Shown piece after piece: positions 34,784 to 47,529 of a stretch of 64,000 nucleotides of DNA (position 1 is the first letter of the stretch; every line of letters begins with the position of its first letter). Location: NCBI GenBank assembly GCA_037126765.1, contig JBBCBC010000021.1, positions 22,709,434 to 22,773,433 on the forward strand, given 5' to 3'. The notes under the pieces were generated by a model, which was given only the letters and a program-made list of their open reading frames with translations, did no database searches and had not been told where the DNA came from. A program made the position numbers and the translations under genes. This DNA is from Stenogyne calaminthoides (Eukaryota; Streptophyta; Magnoliopsida; Lamiales; Lamiaceae).

Positions 34784-35800
34784 GCTTTTCTTTTATGGGA
34801 AATAGTTGATGTGTTATAGGATGCATTTAAGGAGTGGTGTGCACTAATTAATTGTATAGATTTTCTATCAATGTCCCGTATCAGTACACTCATCATTTCA
34901 AAAATGATGTCATTCTTATTAGAAGAAACTTAGTGTCCTTTAATCGAATTTTAGAAATTGAAAGTGAATTCTTTCTAAAACTGGGAACATAAAGATAATC
35001 TCAAAAAAAACTTTATCTTCAAAAGATAGGTGCACTTCTCCCACTGCTTCAACTGCCACTCATGTAGCATTGCAATGTCCTTCTTGCGTAGGTGTTGCAA
35101 TAATCGTTACTATCGTAGCATTGCAATATCCGCCACTTACGTGGTATTGCAATGTCTTCTACTTTAAAAACGCGTTGCCCGGTGTGATGAGGATCTCACT
35201 TGACTAAGTTGCGGATCATTTAGAACCCGTGAAGCCAACATGATTAGTGGATCTCAGATCAACCACCCACGAATGAGAAGTATACGCCGCTAAACAAGTT
35301 TCAACAACTAGTGCGTGAGAATTACCTTTCTTTCCGTCCTTTTTGGGGTTGGAACAGGCAAAACCTCCATTGTCCTTTCTCACCGCAGCTTAAGCACTTC
35401 CTCTTTGGATTTTCCTTGACACAACAAGCATTTCTCATCTTACCGTTACCCTTGGCAATAGTTGAGTTTTATTGCTTATGGCCTTTGGTCCTCTTCTTTA
35501 TCTTGCCTACCCTTGGCCTAGAAGATGAAGACGAACCACTTGCCGCCAAAGCTTGAGTTTGGTGCCTTATCATCATTTCGCCGAGACCAAAAGCTTGCAA
35601 CAAATTAGCTTCATAGGCCAAAATGCTCAAAAACTTTTTGGGCGAGAGTGAAGTATCAAATTCATCTCGAGTCTCCAGATCATAATCACACTTAATCTCA
35701 AGTTTGTTCAGATGGGCCATCTATTTTGAGGATGTAATCCCTACTCGGGTTTGCCCTCCACCATTTTCAAAATGACGACATTTCTCAAGAAGGTGATCTG
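34784..35800 (-). pseudogene. gag: Gag C-terminal part of D
   Basis: 35720-35469 encodes MAHLNKLEIKCDYDLETRDE, then a Ser-rich and Lys-rich tail (ASGSSSSSRPRVGKIKKRTK). About 60 bases after the stop a zinc-knuckle remnant reads CLSCGEKGQWRFC (expected C-x2-C-x4-H-x4-C, the His changed to Gln). The Gag N-terminus is not recognisable upstream. Confidence 0.65.
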
Positions 35801-36650
35801 ACGACTCCGCGTGTTTTGACTTCGTCCAGTTGGCTCATCCGATTTTTTGTGTGTCAAAATCCACTTGTGCTTTTTTGTGCGCTTAGGACAATTATAATTT
35901 TTTCAATCAATATAGTTTCCATATAGTATTGACTTTAAGTATAATAACAAAGGATTAAAAGGTAACGACATCTTTGAATCGAAATAAACAACTATATGCA
36001 AAAGACAAGTATATCACAAGGTTCGATCACATGCATCATATTAAAATCTAAAAAAAAATATGAACATGCATCGCCCAACATCTCAAAAAAATTTAAATAA
36101 GCCACGTGGGGTGGGTCATTATTTAAACACATTCAAGCGAGTTACAAACAAGAACAAGTACAAACCTTTAATATCCAGATTAATAGTTGGCTCTACTTGA
36201 CCAATATAAAATCGGCGAGGACTTCGGGAAGTATATGCATATCAATTTTATACCTAAGTAATAACCATGATTAAATACAGATTACTATTTCGCTTTTGAT
36301 CGAGCCTCGTGGGGGGTCATCGCCGCCACTAGTAATAACCCACAATCATCCGTTTGGAATTCATTCATGTGAAAGCTATCTTTGACCGTCCCCGGGGAAT
36401 TTCTCTAAAATAATTCACAAATAAATAAATCATGGAGGTCAAAATTAATTCAATTTTATTATCCTAATAAAATTGTCAATTAATTATTTAAACATACTTA
36501 GTAATTTTGAAGGTGAGATTTTTCCATTTGGCAACCCTCGTGGCAAACACATTTAAACAAATTAAATAAAGCATAAGATAGCACAAATAATTCAAGCAAA
36601 AACAAAAATAAACATATTGGGCACAAATTATCCAACCGTCATGGTTTGAT
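35801..36650 (-). other. Degenerate gag/leader sequence of D
   Basis: AT-rich, with no coherent frame on the minus strand. It should contain the gag N-terminus by position, but the usual N-K-L-x-G-P-N-F motif is absent. Confidence 0.4.
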
Positions 36651-37060
36651 TTTTCTTGACTTGATCTTTGAAGAAACACGCCTCAATTTCTCCCACTGCT
36701 CGCCTCGAAAAATACTTCGTCTCGAAACGCCACACCAAGTACCGCAAGGATGCAAGCCCGATCCGGCCGACCACTGCCTTAGATGTTTCGCACCTGCTGG
36801 CAAGCCCAGCCACAAAGGTGCCTCGACGCCTCGGCAGTGTCGGCAGAGTCGGCAGCTCTCGGCGGCGCGCGATCAAGATCCGAGCGAAAGATGAAGCTCT
36901 GCCTCGTCATTTCGGGCCGAGGCACGATACCAGCAGTCGCGCCTAGCCGCCCAAGCACACTTCACGTGAGCTCGGCCGCCTGCCTGCCGCGTGCGTGCGG
37001 CAATACATACCATACGCTGACGCCTGTTCTCGATTTCGCTCTTAATTCTTCGCCGCTCCG
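36651..37060 (-). other. GC-rich leader island of D
   Basis: A sharp GC-rich block in AT-rich surroundings, between primer site and gag, in the same position as the islands of C1 and C2. Four overlapping short ORFs on both strands are compositional. It includes repeated ggcag/gtcggcag strings at about 36830-36860. Confidence 0.5.
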
Positions 37061-37334
37061 GATTTACAATTTATTTACAAAAAATAAATAAACCTGATCT
37101 AGACTAGTCTATTACATTGATCAAATAAAACAAATCCTAGTCTACTCGGATTTTCTCACGAGGCAAAACAACCAACGAATCGAATTAAAAACCACGCTTT
37201 ATATGCATGCATAAATAAACACATTAAAATCCATGACAATTGGATACCGCAAAATGAGATCTAACAGATTCTACTATCCAATTTCAAATTTAATGTCCCA
37301 CAATTAAATTACAATTTAAAAATTGAGTCTTAAA

Positions 37335-37355
37335 CCGTGGTTCCGATACGATGCT
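37335..37355 (-). other. Primer-binding site of D
   Basis: The minus strand reads agcatcgtatcggaaccacgg right after the LTR. It resembles the iMet consensus tggtatcagagccacgg with cgga where caga is expected, another CAG-site change. Confidence 0.65.
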
Positions 37356-39206
37356 TGTTGGGGAATTAGTTGCACGATCTATTTGGGGTGAATATTTAAA
37401 TACAAATTTAATTCTTTAATTATTACTAGCATGAATTAATCATATATTAATTCAAATAATAATTGCAACAACATATCATGCATATAAAAGGCCACGTAAA
37501 ACCTACGCATCGGAATCTACGGGGTTTACGTGAACGCATTCCTCCTGGGATGGCGGCAAAGGACTTTTGGTCGGACGGACTAACTAAAAGGACTTCCCAA
37601 GTATTCCCTTAGCCCTTGCTCAACTATCCGGTGGAAGGACACTCGTCGAACAATTAACAAAAGGAAAAAAAATAAACTTTGTTGCACCACCTTTGTGGAT
37701 TTGCTAATATTTCCAGCACATGGAATTGTACTTGAGAATGAACTAATCATCCCCTATTTATAGGAGGGAGATGGTCGAATTTTTCAGTAGAAAATCAATG
37801 TGGGAAAAGACTTTTCTTGATCACCAAGAAATCTTGAATATATCTCCTATATTCTTTTTCCCATAATTAAAATATTCCACAAAATTCCATCTCCTCTATA
37901 ATATGGTATTATTTTCGAAAAATACAAAGCATGTCAAGAATCCAAGATTTGGATCTTCTTGAATTTATGAGATATTCTTGTATTTCAAGAAATACATATC
38001 TTCCATAATATCTTTTCAAGAAAATCTTTCTTGCCCTCTATTTTCAAAAATTTCGAAATATCACTATGAATAACCAAGTGGGGAATTTCTTGAATTTAAT
38101 GAGATAATCTTGTATTCCAAAAATACATATCTTCATTCCATAACAAAATTCAAAGAAAATCTTTCTCCCTCTTTTATCCATAATTTTTGAAAATTTAGAG
38201 GAAAAAATAAGCAACAATATTTATTTTATTTTAATCACTTTTTCAGTTATAGGACTATTTGTTGGGCTACTCCGGGGGCCTTTAGGAGAATTAAGATTGG
38301 ACCTTCTAATGGATCTTGAATATCTAATATTGAGCCACAATATAATTCAAGCCCATAAATATTAATTAATCCCACTACATAATTAATATTGACTATCCAT
38401 CTTAACCCATATTACGGTCAATATGGCTCCCTCGGTCATTATTTCGTGTTTAAGATTATCTAGCCCATTAATTAATTCAAGCCACCAAATAGCTTTAAGC
38501 TAATTAATATCTTTTTTTGTCCTTGGTCGAGGAACGGTTCAACATTATTATCCATACCGGAAACTAATTCCACTTGCAAGATTTGGTATGATAAAACTTA
38601 TGAACCTCCCAAGGGTAAATCAAGCAAGCGTGACTTGCACACGATTCTTCAGATTAAATCTTAGCAATCACATGTGACCAATAATATTGCCCAAGATAAA
38701 AAGTATTGAATCTCTCTGATTATTTACCCGTGATAAGTCAAAGCAATAGTTACCAATCCCACGATCCAATTAAGGGGATCTAAGATTATTAAACAACAAC
38801 CACCGAGGTCTAATTCTTCCTTGTTCCGCTTCAAGAATTTATCCTCCTCAGAGGTCCTATTCAAATATCGACCATCATGCACTAGTGTAATCTCTTGGTC
38901 AAGACAAACCAATCTAGCCTTACACCTCAACCTTTCGCTTTTCGATGGTTGTTCATTTCCATCTAGGTCATGAATGGCGTACTTATAGTTACAAGGGACT
39001 ATTAATTTAATCTTCTGTGATCTGGTATCACTAAATTAACTACAGTGTAACATGTACGAATTATTGAACAGTTATGCAGTAAATATATATAACATTCAAT
39101 CGTATTTAAAGCATCAGTGATAAACAATTTATTTCAGTAAATAAGTCTGAAAATTCAGTTTCGATTATACAAAGTAAAAATCATACTTTTCAGTATAATC
39201 CCAACA
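37356..39206 (-). repeat. 5' LTR of D
   Basis: 1851 bp, nearly identical to 30222-32070. It differs mainly at CAG/CTG positions, for example cacgatct here against cacagatct at 30239-30247. TATA box at 37755-37762 (minus strand). Confidence 0.95.
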
Positions 39207-39974
39207 GGAAATTAATGATAAATCAATCAAATTAAATTATTTGCGTTAATTACGCCATCAAATCCCTTCGACTAATCAGAGGGCACCATGTGGCACCTCA
39301 ATTGTCACCTCTCACCCTATAAATAGGAGCCAAAACTTGTTCATTCAAGACATCAACATCAACATTCAGACGATTCAGACGAGCAAGACGAGAAGAGTCC
39401 AAAGCTCCCTACAATCGTTCTTGAAGAATCAAAGCTTCTCCAAAGGTGTTCTTCATCCAAAGTATCCAGAGATTAAGGCTTGAAGTCCCTCCGATCAGAC
39501 GTTTCTTCAAAGGCGAACTTTGAAGATTTGAAGGTGTTCTTCATCAATTTCAAGTGTTCTTAGTGCAAGTTGTCCAGAAACGACTCCAAATCCAAGATCA
39601 AGGTGATGAGCCCCTCCAATTCAGTGTTTCTCCAAAGACGTTCTTCGTTCAACCCCTTGAAGATTCAAAGACCGTTCTTCATCAAATTCAAAGGCGCTCA
39701 TCCAGAAAATCTTCAAAGGCCACGTTCGATTCAAAACAAGACATTCAGTCCTTGAATCGACGTTTCAAATTCATCACTTCAACTCCAGACAAGATTAAGG
39801 CGAGGACTGTTACAAAAGTCGTCCAAGTCAAGGTCAACGTCAACAAAGAGAAGAATTAGAGGAATAAATTAGAGTTTGGACCCGCTAAATTCAACATTCA
39901 AATTCAAGAAATTCAAGTTGTAAATCATTTTTCCGTGTTTTATATTCAAATCACGAGATTTGTACTTAAAAATT

Positions 39975-39992
39975 TGGCACGCCCAGTGGGAC
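39975..39992 (+). other. Primer-binding site of J
   Basis: tggcacgcccagtgggac starts four bases after the LTR end, a TGG-initial gypsy-type primer site. The cognate tRNA was not determined. Confidence 0.75.
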
Positions 39993-40044
39993 TGCTCTAC
40001 CTCTCATCTCTTCTCTTTCAAAGAAAAACTTCAAGATCATCAAC

Positions 40045-40656
40045 ATGTCTTCTCGTAGGATCTTCTACATCAAGTTTGGTCCTTCTAACTTTGAAGAAGC
40101 CAATGTTGTTACTCGAAGCATGTCTAGAAGATTGAGCTTTGGAACATCTTCAGGAGTCAATCCTTCGGTTGGAACTACAGTGAACAGGCCTCGTCCAACT
40201 GCTGAAAGTGACGAAGAAAACTCAAGGGACTCCACTCCTCGATCCTTGTCAAGATCTTCTTCAAACTCAAGCACAACTTCTGTTATGATGGTGGGTGTTA
40301 TCATTGTTGAAGAACAACTTGCCAACTTGACCAAGGTCATTGAAGGACTTGCAACGAAAGTCCAGAATCAGGATTCCCATATAGCTCTCTTGATGAACAA
40401 GGGAAATGGTGGTGAGGCAAGCCACACAAAACAAAAGCAAGTTGATGAACAAGAAGATGCTGGAAATTCAACCAAGTATCAAGCTGGAGAGACCGAGCAT
40501 ACAGAAAAGGAAATGTAGATTTCTTCTGATGGAGGTATTGATATGATTCAGCTCAAGGAGTTCATCTTGGGAACTATAAAAGGAAGATATGATGAAGGTT
40601 CCAAGTTATCCTTCTCCTACACCAAGCCGTACACTAAGAGGATCGATAGCTTGAAG
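40045..40656 (+). pseudogene. gag: Gypsy gag of J, N-terminal segment
   Basis: Begins MSSRRIFYIKFGPSNFEEAN 53 bp after the primer site. A Ser-rich segment follows, then LANLTKVIEGLATKVQNQDS, the coiled-coil-like block common in plant gypsy Gag. A TAG at 40516-40518 interrupts an otherwise open frame that continues through YTKPYTKRIDSL to 40656, where solo LTR H was inserted. Removing H and one copy of the 5-bp duplication rejoins the same frame at 48848. Confidence 0.85.
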
Positions 40657-40668
40657 TGTTGGGATGCG

Positions 40669-43600
40669 TGTTAGTGTTAGTGTCCTAGAGACAATCCTTT
40701 GAAAGGACATAGTACTCAGATAATATTCAATATTGATTTAATATTATTATTTTTTTTAATATTAAATGTATGGCGTTACACTTATTAGAATAATGTGTTT
40801 GATTGTTTGCATTTATTCTTATATGTGTTCCCTTAAGTCACTGTTGTCATCGAGTGAGTGAGAACTCAGATGACTTAAGCATGATTCTTAAATAGCCCCA
40901 ATCGAGGATCATCAAGAAAGGGATATTGATGATGCAATGGAGATTGGTGTGCGATCTGCATCATACTCTTAGAGAGTGTAGTAAGATCCCACTTACTGCG
41001 AGATACTAGGTATCTCATGATGGATGCACAAATACCTTAGAGGGTTGGTATAACCATCCGAGAAACCGTTTGATGTAGTTACACTATATGTGTCTACGGG
41101 TGTCTCGGTTAGTGGGAACGATGTGATACTCCTTTGACTTGAGGTCAATACGCACGACATGTGTGGAGTGATGAACTTTGACCATGACCGACGCTTGTAC
41201 CCGTCTATGTTGGGATTATACTGAAAAGTATGCTTTTTACTTTGTATAATCGAAACTGAATTTTCAGACTTATTTACTAAAATAAATTGTTTATCACTGA
41301 TGCTTTAAATATGATTGAATGTTACATATATTTACTTTGCATAACTGCTCAATAATTAAATGACGTGTTACATCAGAGTTAATTTAGTGATACCAGATCA
41401 CGAAAGATTAAATTAATGAATCCTTGTAACTAAAAAGTACGCTATTCACGACCTAGATGGAAATGAACAACCATCGTGAAAGGTTGAGGTGTAAGGCTCA
41501 GATTGGTTTGTCTTGACCAAGAGATTACACTAGTGCATGACCGATCTTGTTGAATAGGACCTCTGGGAGGATAAATTCTTGAAATCCCAACAAGGAAGAA
41601 TTAGACCTCGAAGGTTTTGTTGTTTCTTAACCTTCGTCCCTTAAATAGGATCACGTGGGATTGGTAACTATTGCTTTGACTTATCATGGGTAGCGAATCG
41701 TAGAGATTCAATACTTTTTATCTTGGGCAATATTATTGGTCACATGTGATTGCTAAGATTTAATACTGAAGAATCGTGTGCAAGTCGCTTGTTTGATTTG
41801 CCCCTTGGGAGGTTCATAAGTTTTATCATACCAAATCTTGCAAGTGGAATTAGTTTCCTTATGGATAATAATGTTGAACCGTTCTCGACCAAGGACAAAA
41901 GATATTAATTAACGGAAAGCTATTTCAAAGGGTTTGAATTAATTAATGGGCTAGATAATCTTAAACACGGAAATAATGACCGGGAGCCATATTGACTGTA
42001 ATATGGGTTAAGATGGATAGTGCAATATTAATTATGTAGTGGGATTAATTAATATTTATGGGCTTGAATTATATTGTGGCTCAATATTAGATATTCAAGA
42101 TCCATTAGAGGTCCAATCTTAATTCTCCTAAAGGCCCCCTGAGTAGCCCAACAAATAGTCCAATAACTGAAAAGGTGATTAAAATAAAATAAATATTGTT
42201 GCTTATTTTTTCCTCTAAATTTTCAAAAATTATGGATAAAAGAGGGAGAAAGATTTTCTTTGAATTTTGTTATGGAATGAAGATATGTATTCTTGGAATA
42301 CAAGATTATCTCATTAAATTCAAGAAATCTCCCACTAGCTTATCTATATAGAAATTTTCGAAAAATAGAAAATATAATGGGCAAGAAAGATTTTCTTTAT
42401 TTTCTTGGAAAGATATTATGGAAGATATGTATTTCTTAAAATACAAGAATATCTCATAAATTCAAGAAGATCCAAATCTTGGAATCTTGCACATGTTATT
42501 TTCGAAAAATCCATATTATAGAGGAGGTGGGATTTTTGTGGAATATTTTAATTATGGGAAAAAGAATATAAGGGATATATTCAAGATTTCTTGGTGACCA
42601 AGAAAAGTCTTTTCCCACATTGATATTTCACGAAAAGTTTTGACCCCCCCTCTCCTATAAATAGGGGATGATTAGTTCATTCACAAGTATAATTCCATGT
42701 GCTGGAAATATTAGCAAATCCACATAAGTGGTGCAACAAAGTTTATTTTTTTCCTTTTGTTAATTGTTCGACGAAGTGTCCTTCCACCGGATAGTTGAGC
42801 AAGGGCTAAGGGAATACTTGGGAAGTCCTTTTGGTTAGTCCGTTCGACCGAAGTCACTGCCATCCCGAGAAGTACGTTCACTTAAACCCGTAGATTCTGC
42901 ATGCGTAGGTTTTACGTGGCTTTTTATATGCATGATATGTTGTTGCAATTATTATTTGAATTAATATAGGATTAATTCATGCTAGTAATAATTAATGAAT
43001 TAAATTTGTATTTAAATATTCACCCTGAATAGATCTGTGCAACTCATTCCCCAACAGTCTATGGGTAGGTATGGATTGGATTTGGTTCATCACGAAGTTC
43101 ATGTGCGTGGTAGTTGAGCCAAGAAAAAGATCCATTCCTCAAAGTGGATTTAGAGAGAATACTCATCTTCTCATCATAATTGGATCTAAGTCATTGGCGA
43201 ATGCACGTTAACTTAGACTTCGTGACTAAGTGTGACACTAATGATCAATTAGTGATTTGAGATAAATTGATTGAGTTATTTGAATAGATACTTCATCATG
43301 TTCAAGACTAATCGAGTATTCGTGAATGAAAGGAGGAAATCGCAATTGCCCACGTTTCAGTTACAGGTAGTTGCAGGTTTCTCGCAACGTACCTCATATA
43401 TTGAGAATGTCTGATTTATTGACTAGGGTTCAATTAAGACCGTTAGTTTGACTAATCGCTCGGTATATGAGGGTCTATGGGTCACACAACAAGTAGTTCC
43501 CTTTTACGGATTATAGTTGGTTGATTAAATATTAAATTGGATTTAATATTTAATTTATGGAGAAGTAATTAATAATAAATTAATTTGGAATTAATTATTA

Positions 43601-44112
43601 TTAATATTTAATTAAATTAGATTTAATTAAATAAAATTTCCCAATAATTATATTTGGAATATAATTGTAGGATTTAATGTATATGAAAATAAATCGTAGA
43701 GATTTTCATATAAGGCATTTAAATTCGTAGAGATTTATATTTAGGGAATTAATTTAATTCAAGATTAGGGTTTTTATTTCCCGAATTGGGCTAGCTTGGG
43801 AAATAAGCTAAGTCTCCCCATATATACAAGCTATTGAGATTCACAAACAGTATCACTTCATATTCTCTCCATAAGATCTAGAGTTTGGATTTTCCTAGCA
43901 AATCTGTCTCGGGATTCAACACTGGCAAGTCCGTTCAAGTCCGTAATTGGGGATTACGTGGATACCGTAGTAGAGAAATCTGCTCTTGAGTTACTGTAAG
44001 ATTTCTCGTTATGATTATTGTAATCTGTATTCAATTAATTGTTCGTTGTTGGTGAACTTCAATTTCCGTTGCGCATGTGATTACGTGTTTTACGTGCCTC
44101 TATAATCCAACA
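40669..44112 (+). mobile_element. Solo LTR B (C family), split by D2
   Basis: The ends tgttagtgttagtgtcc and ...ataatccaaca match the LTRs of C1 and C2 in reverse orientation. Net length is about 1590 bp. Target duplication atgcg (40664-40668) against atacg (44113-44117), one mismatch. It lies 12 bp inside H. Confidence 0.9.
41208..43056 (+). mobile_element. Solo LTR D2 (D family)
   Basis: 1849 bp, starting tgttgggattatac and ending ttccccaaca, flanked by perfect duplication gtcta (41203-41207, 43057-43061). It matches the LTRs of element D in reverse orientation along its full length. It lies within B, the innermost layer of a four-deep stack (J, H, B, D2). Confidence 0.96.
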
Positions 44113-44533
44113 ATACGTTATCCCAGGATCTATTCGGGATGAACTCATAAACACAAATTTAAATCATAGATTATTACTAACATGAATTAACCTATGTGAA
44201 TTCATATAATAATCATGCCAACAACGTCATGCAAATAATAAACATGTAAAAGACCTAGCATGCGGAATTTCTAGGAGTTTACGTAAACTTACCCGTTGGA
44301 GTGACAGCTTCTGAGACAGACAGGATCAGGTATCTGGCTACCAACTGAAAGTCCTTCTCAAGTATTCTCAAGCCCTCGTCAATAACCTTGGTGGGAGGTT
44401 CTCCGATGAACAATTATAAAAAAAGGAAAAATATATATTTTGTTGCACCGCCTTTGTGGATTTCTAATTTTTCCAACACATGGAATTGTGTTGGGGATGC
44501 AAAATTCATCCCCTATATATAAAAAAAAGGGGA

Positions 44534-46044
44534 ATTTCATGCATATTATGGTTAGGAAATTTCTTTGTATCTTCCTAAGATACAATCTTGAATATATATC
44601 ATATATTCTATTTCCATAATATTCACAAAATATATTTTCTTCCCCTTTATATACAAGATTTTCGAAAATTTCAACAAATAAAGGAAGAAATAAGATCTTT
44701 GACTTTTAATGAATTTATGGGATAAACTTGTACTCCAAGAATACTTATTCCATAAAATCTTTCCAAAAAAATCAAGAAAATCTTTTTCTCTCTCCTCCTT
44801 ATTTTTTCGAAAATTTAGAAAAAATATGCAACAAAAATATTTAATTTATTTTAAATACCTTTTCATTTAATGGACTTTAATTGGGCTATTTGAGGGGCCT
44901 TTAGGAGAATTAAGATGGACCTTCCAATGGGCTCTGAATTCCAATGTTGTGGCCTAGATTTTATGTCTAGGGCAACTTAATAGTATTAAATGGGATCGAA
45001 CAGGTAACAAATAACAAATATGAAATACGCTCAAATTTGGTTACCCAGTTCGTCTTTTGAATAAGACTACGTCTGGGGGCGTCCAAGACAGGAGTATTTT
45101 ATTATTATTTTCTGCTTAGAGTTCTTAGATTTCATCCCTTTACAATGAATGATACACGTTGTATTTATAGACAAGGAATTAGGGTACAATTCTCTGTGGG
45201 CTTGCCGAGTTCCCAGCCGCCAGGGCTAGGGTTTCCTTGGTCAATCCCGCAAATTCCACGTCTGGATACACTTGCCAGGGGGGGGGGGATTTCATGCATA
45301 TTATGGTTAGGAAATTTCTTTGTATCTTCCTAAGATACAATATTGAATATATATCATATATTCTATTTCCATAATATTCACAAAATATATTTTCTTCCCC
45401 TTTATATACAAGATTTTCGAAAATTTCAACAAATAAAGGAAGAAATAAGATCTTTGACTTTTCTTGAATTTATGGGATAAACTTGTACTTCAAGAATACT
45501 TATTCCATAAAATCTTTCCAAAAAAATCAAGAAAATCTTTTTTCTCTCCTCCTTATTTTTTCGAAAATTTAGAAAAAATATGCAACAAAAATATTTAATT
45601 TATTTTAAATACCTTTTCATTTAATGGACTTTAATTGGGCTACTTGAGGGGCCTTTAGGAGAATTAAGATGGACCTTCCAATGGGCTCTGAATTCCAATG
45701 TTGTGGCCTAGATTTTATGTCTAGGTCAACTTAATAGTATTAAATGGGATCGAACAAGTAACAAATAACAAATATGAAATACGCTCAAATTTGGTTACCC
45801 AGTTCGTCTTTTGAATTAGACTACGTCTGGGGGCATCCAAGCTAGGAGTATTTTATTATTATTTTCTGCTTAGAGTTCTAAGATTTCATCCCTTTACAAT
45901 GAATGATACACGTTGTATTTATAGACAAGGAATTAGGGTACAATTCTCCTTGGGCTCCCTTCGGTGGGCTTGTCGAGTTCCCAGCCGCCAGGGCTAGGGT
46001 TTCCTTGGTCAATCCCGCAAATTTCACGTCTGGATACACTTGCC
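44534..46044. repeat. ~755-bp tandem duplication with an 11-G junction
   Basis: 44534-45276 and 45289-46044 are nearly identical and directly repeated. The unit straddles the H/F boundary, so it arose after F inserted. The junction is a run of 11 G (45278-45288). The first copy lacks ~17 bp present in the second (near 45200 against 45950), which argues against a simple copy of the same reads. Either a real tandem duplication or two haplotypes joined head to tail in assembly. Confidence 0.9.
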
Positions 46045-46804
46045 TTGCTTACCCCGCGGTATCCGCGCTTCCAGTTGTCCATATCTTTGCTATAAATACT
46101 TTGTCAGGTCGCTCGACACATGGTTTCTTCAAGTGTCGACGACCTCCTCCCTATTCTTTCCAAGTCGCCATGACCTTCCGACTCAAGGAAGTCACTTTAA
46201 CTGATCTCTTCACCGGGTTGGATTATTCCATGGTGTTGGGATATTTTGGTTTTGATGATTTATGCCAAAACATTATTAACTTGTGTTATTCAAGCTATTT
46301 TACAGATAACAAGTTAAGGGGGAACAGAAGAACAAATTGAGGGGGAACTCACGAAATCAGAAGAAGAAGATCGATCGATGAGGCTACAGACGAAATGATC
46401 GAGATCAGATGAGCTAGATGAGTTCCGGGTTAGGCGATGTGATGTCTGTGTCGATGTGAAGAAAAGCTAAAGCCAAAGAAATCGTCGAGAAGGTTACGAT
46501 CGTAAGATGAGCAGATGAGATCGACGAGATCGGATATAATAATCGATATGCTAATTTGATCGCAGATGGACGATGCTATCCCGAGATGATCCTCAAGATA
46601 TGTTGATCTCGATCGGTCGAAATGATTAGATCGAAAGAAGGAATCGATAACTTTGAATAATGTGACTGAGGGTAAGATATACGAATTGAGAATCAACTTC
46701 GATGGCTTTGAAAGTGTCGGTATGCACGATCGGACAAGATCCGTTGAAGAGAAGTCTCTTTGAATCAAGAACACGAGACTTCGATATGTTCTTTGAAGAA
46801 CACA

Positions 46805-46930
46805 GAAGGCTCGGATAACTGAAGGCTCGAGATAACTTTCGGATAACCTCCGGGTTAGGATAGCTCGGATAACCTGAAGGCTCGATATTCGAGATAACTG
46901 AAGGCTCGAGATAGAACTCAAGATCCCGAG
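46805..46930 (+). repeat. Short tandem array in solo LTR G
   Basis: The word ataactgaaggctcg or a variant (ataacctgaaggctcg) recurs about four times with irregular spacing, followed by gatcccgag twice. Confidence 0.7.
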
Positions 46931-47529
46931 ACTCGAAGATCCCGAGGAATATAAACCGTTAGAGACTCGGAAGAAATCAAGAATATAAAAATTAGATTCA
47001 AATTTGGCGTGGACCAATGGAGGAAGACTAACAGCCTGAAAAAGCTGCAAAAAGCTACAGAGTAGTATGGATTTGAATGTGATTCTCTCCAACGGTAACT
47101 TTCAAATCCACACTATAAATACAAGTTCTTCCTTCATTATCAAGCGTGGATGCGTGAGAAAAGTGTGTGAAAAATACCATCGATGCTACAGAGCTAAGAA
47201 GATATGGGTTCCAGTAGTTCCCAGCCAAGGTCGTGTGCCAGATGATGCGAGTCCTGAAATATGGCCTGATCGTAGCATGGCTAAGGCATTCAACATAACT
47301 ACAGAGCCAAATCATCGAGCATCTCCACCATAGAACACAGAGCGAGAGATACACGCATATATTCAAGAGTGTTCTACCTTGATCTAAGCACAAATGTTAT
47401 ATCCTAAGCTTAGAGAGATTTTCCAATCCTTAGCATTGAGGCTAAACAAATGTAAGGGAAAATCTCAAACTAGTTGAAAACCAAACAAACCTTACCCAAA
47501 TCAGTTTGATAGGATAAGTTTGTAGGTGA

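Larger units (their letters stand above)
30222..39206 (-). mobile_element. Element D: copia retrotransposon, complete but decayed
   Basis: Flanked by perfect target duplications ggaaa (30217-30221 and 39207-39211) inside the J LTR. LTRs are 30222-32070 and 37356-39206. Minus-strand order: 5' LTR (right), primer site, GC-rich leader, gag remnant, integrase, RT, RNase H, polypurine boxes, 3' LTR (left). It is the same family as E (59943 on) and solo LTR D2. All frames are broken, and almost all differences between its two LTRs fall at CAG/CTG sites. Confidence 0.95.
29986..39970 (+). repeat. 5' LTR of J, split by element D
   Basis: The two pieces, 29986-30221 and 39212-39970 (about 995 bp net), align to 53262-54293. 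A TATA box tataaata lies at 39318-39325 (53604-53611 in the partner). The terminal CA appears mutated to AA (tacttaaa against tacttaca). Confidence 0.92.

Noticed and set aside
36628..37091. Five overlapping ORFs in the D leader island
   Set aside because: Same compositional effect; frames on both strands overlap and none resembles a known protein.
39554..39859. 101-codon ORF as a separate gene
   Set aside because: It lies wholly within the 5' LTR of J, and the 3' LTR copy has a similar but shifted frame; it is LTR sequence.
45903..46340. 145-codon ORF as a gene
   Set aside because: It spans the boundary between solo LTR F and solo LTR G, so it is a chance fusion.
46430..47092. 220-codon minus-strand ORF as a gene
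   Set aside because: It lies within solo LTR G, opposite to the LTR sense strand, with no recognisable domain; the arginine/serine pattern comes from the internal repeats.
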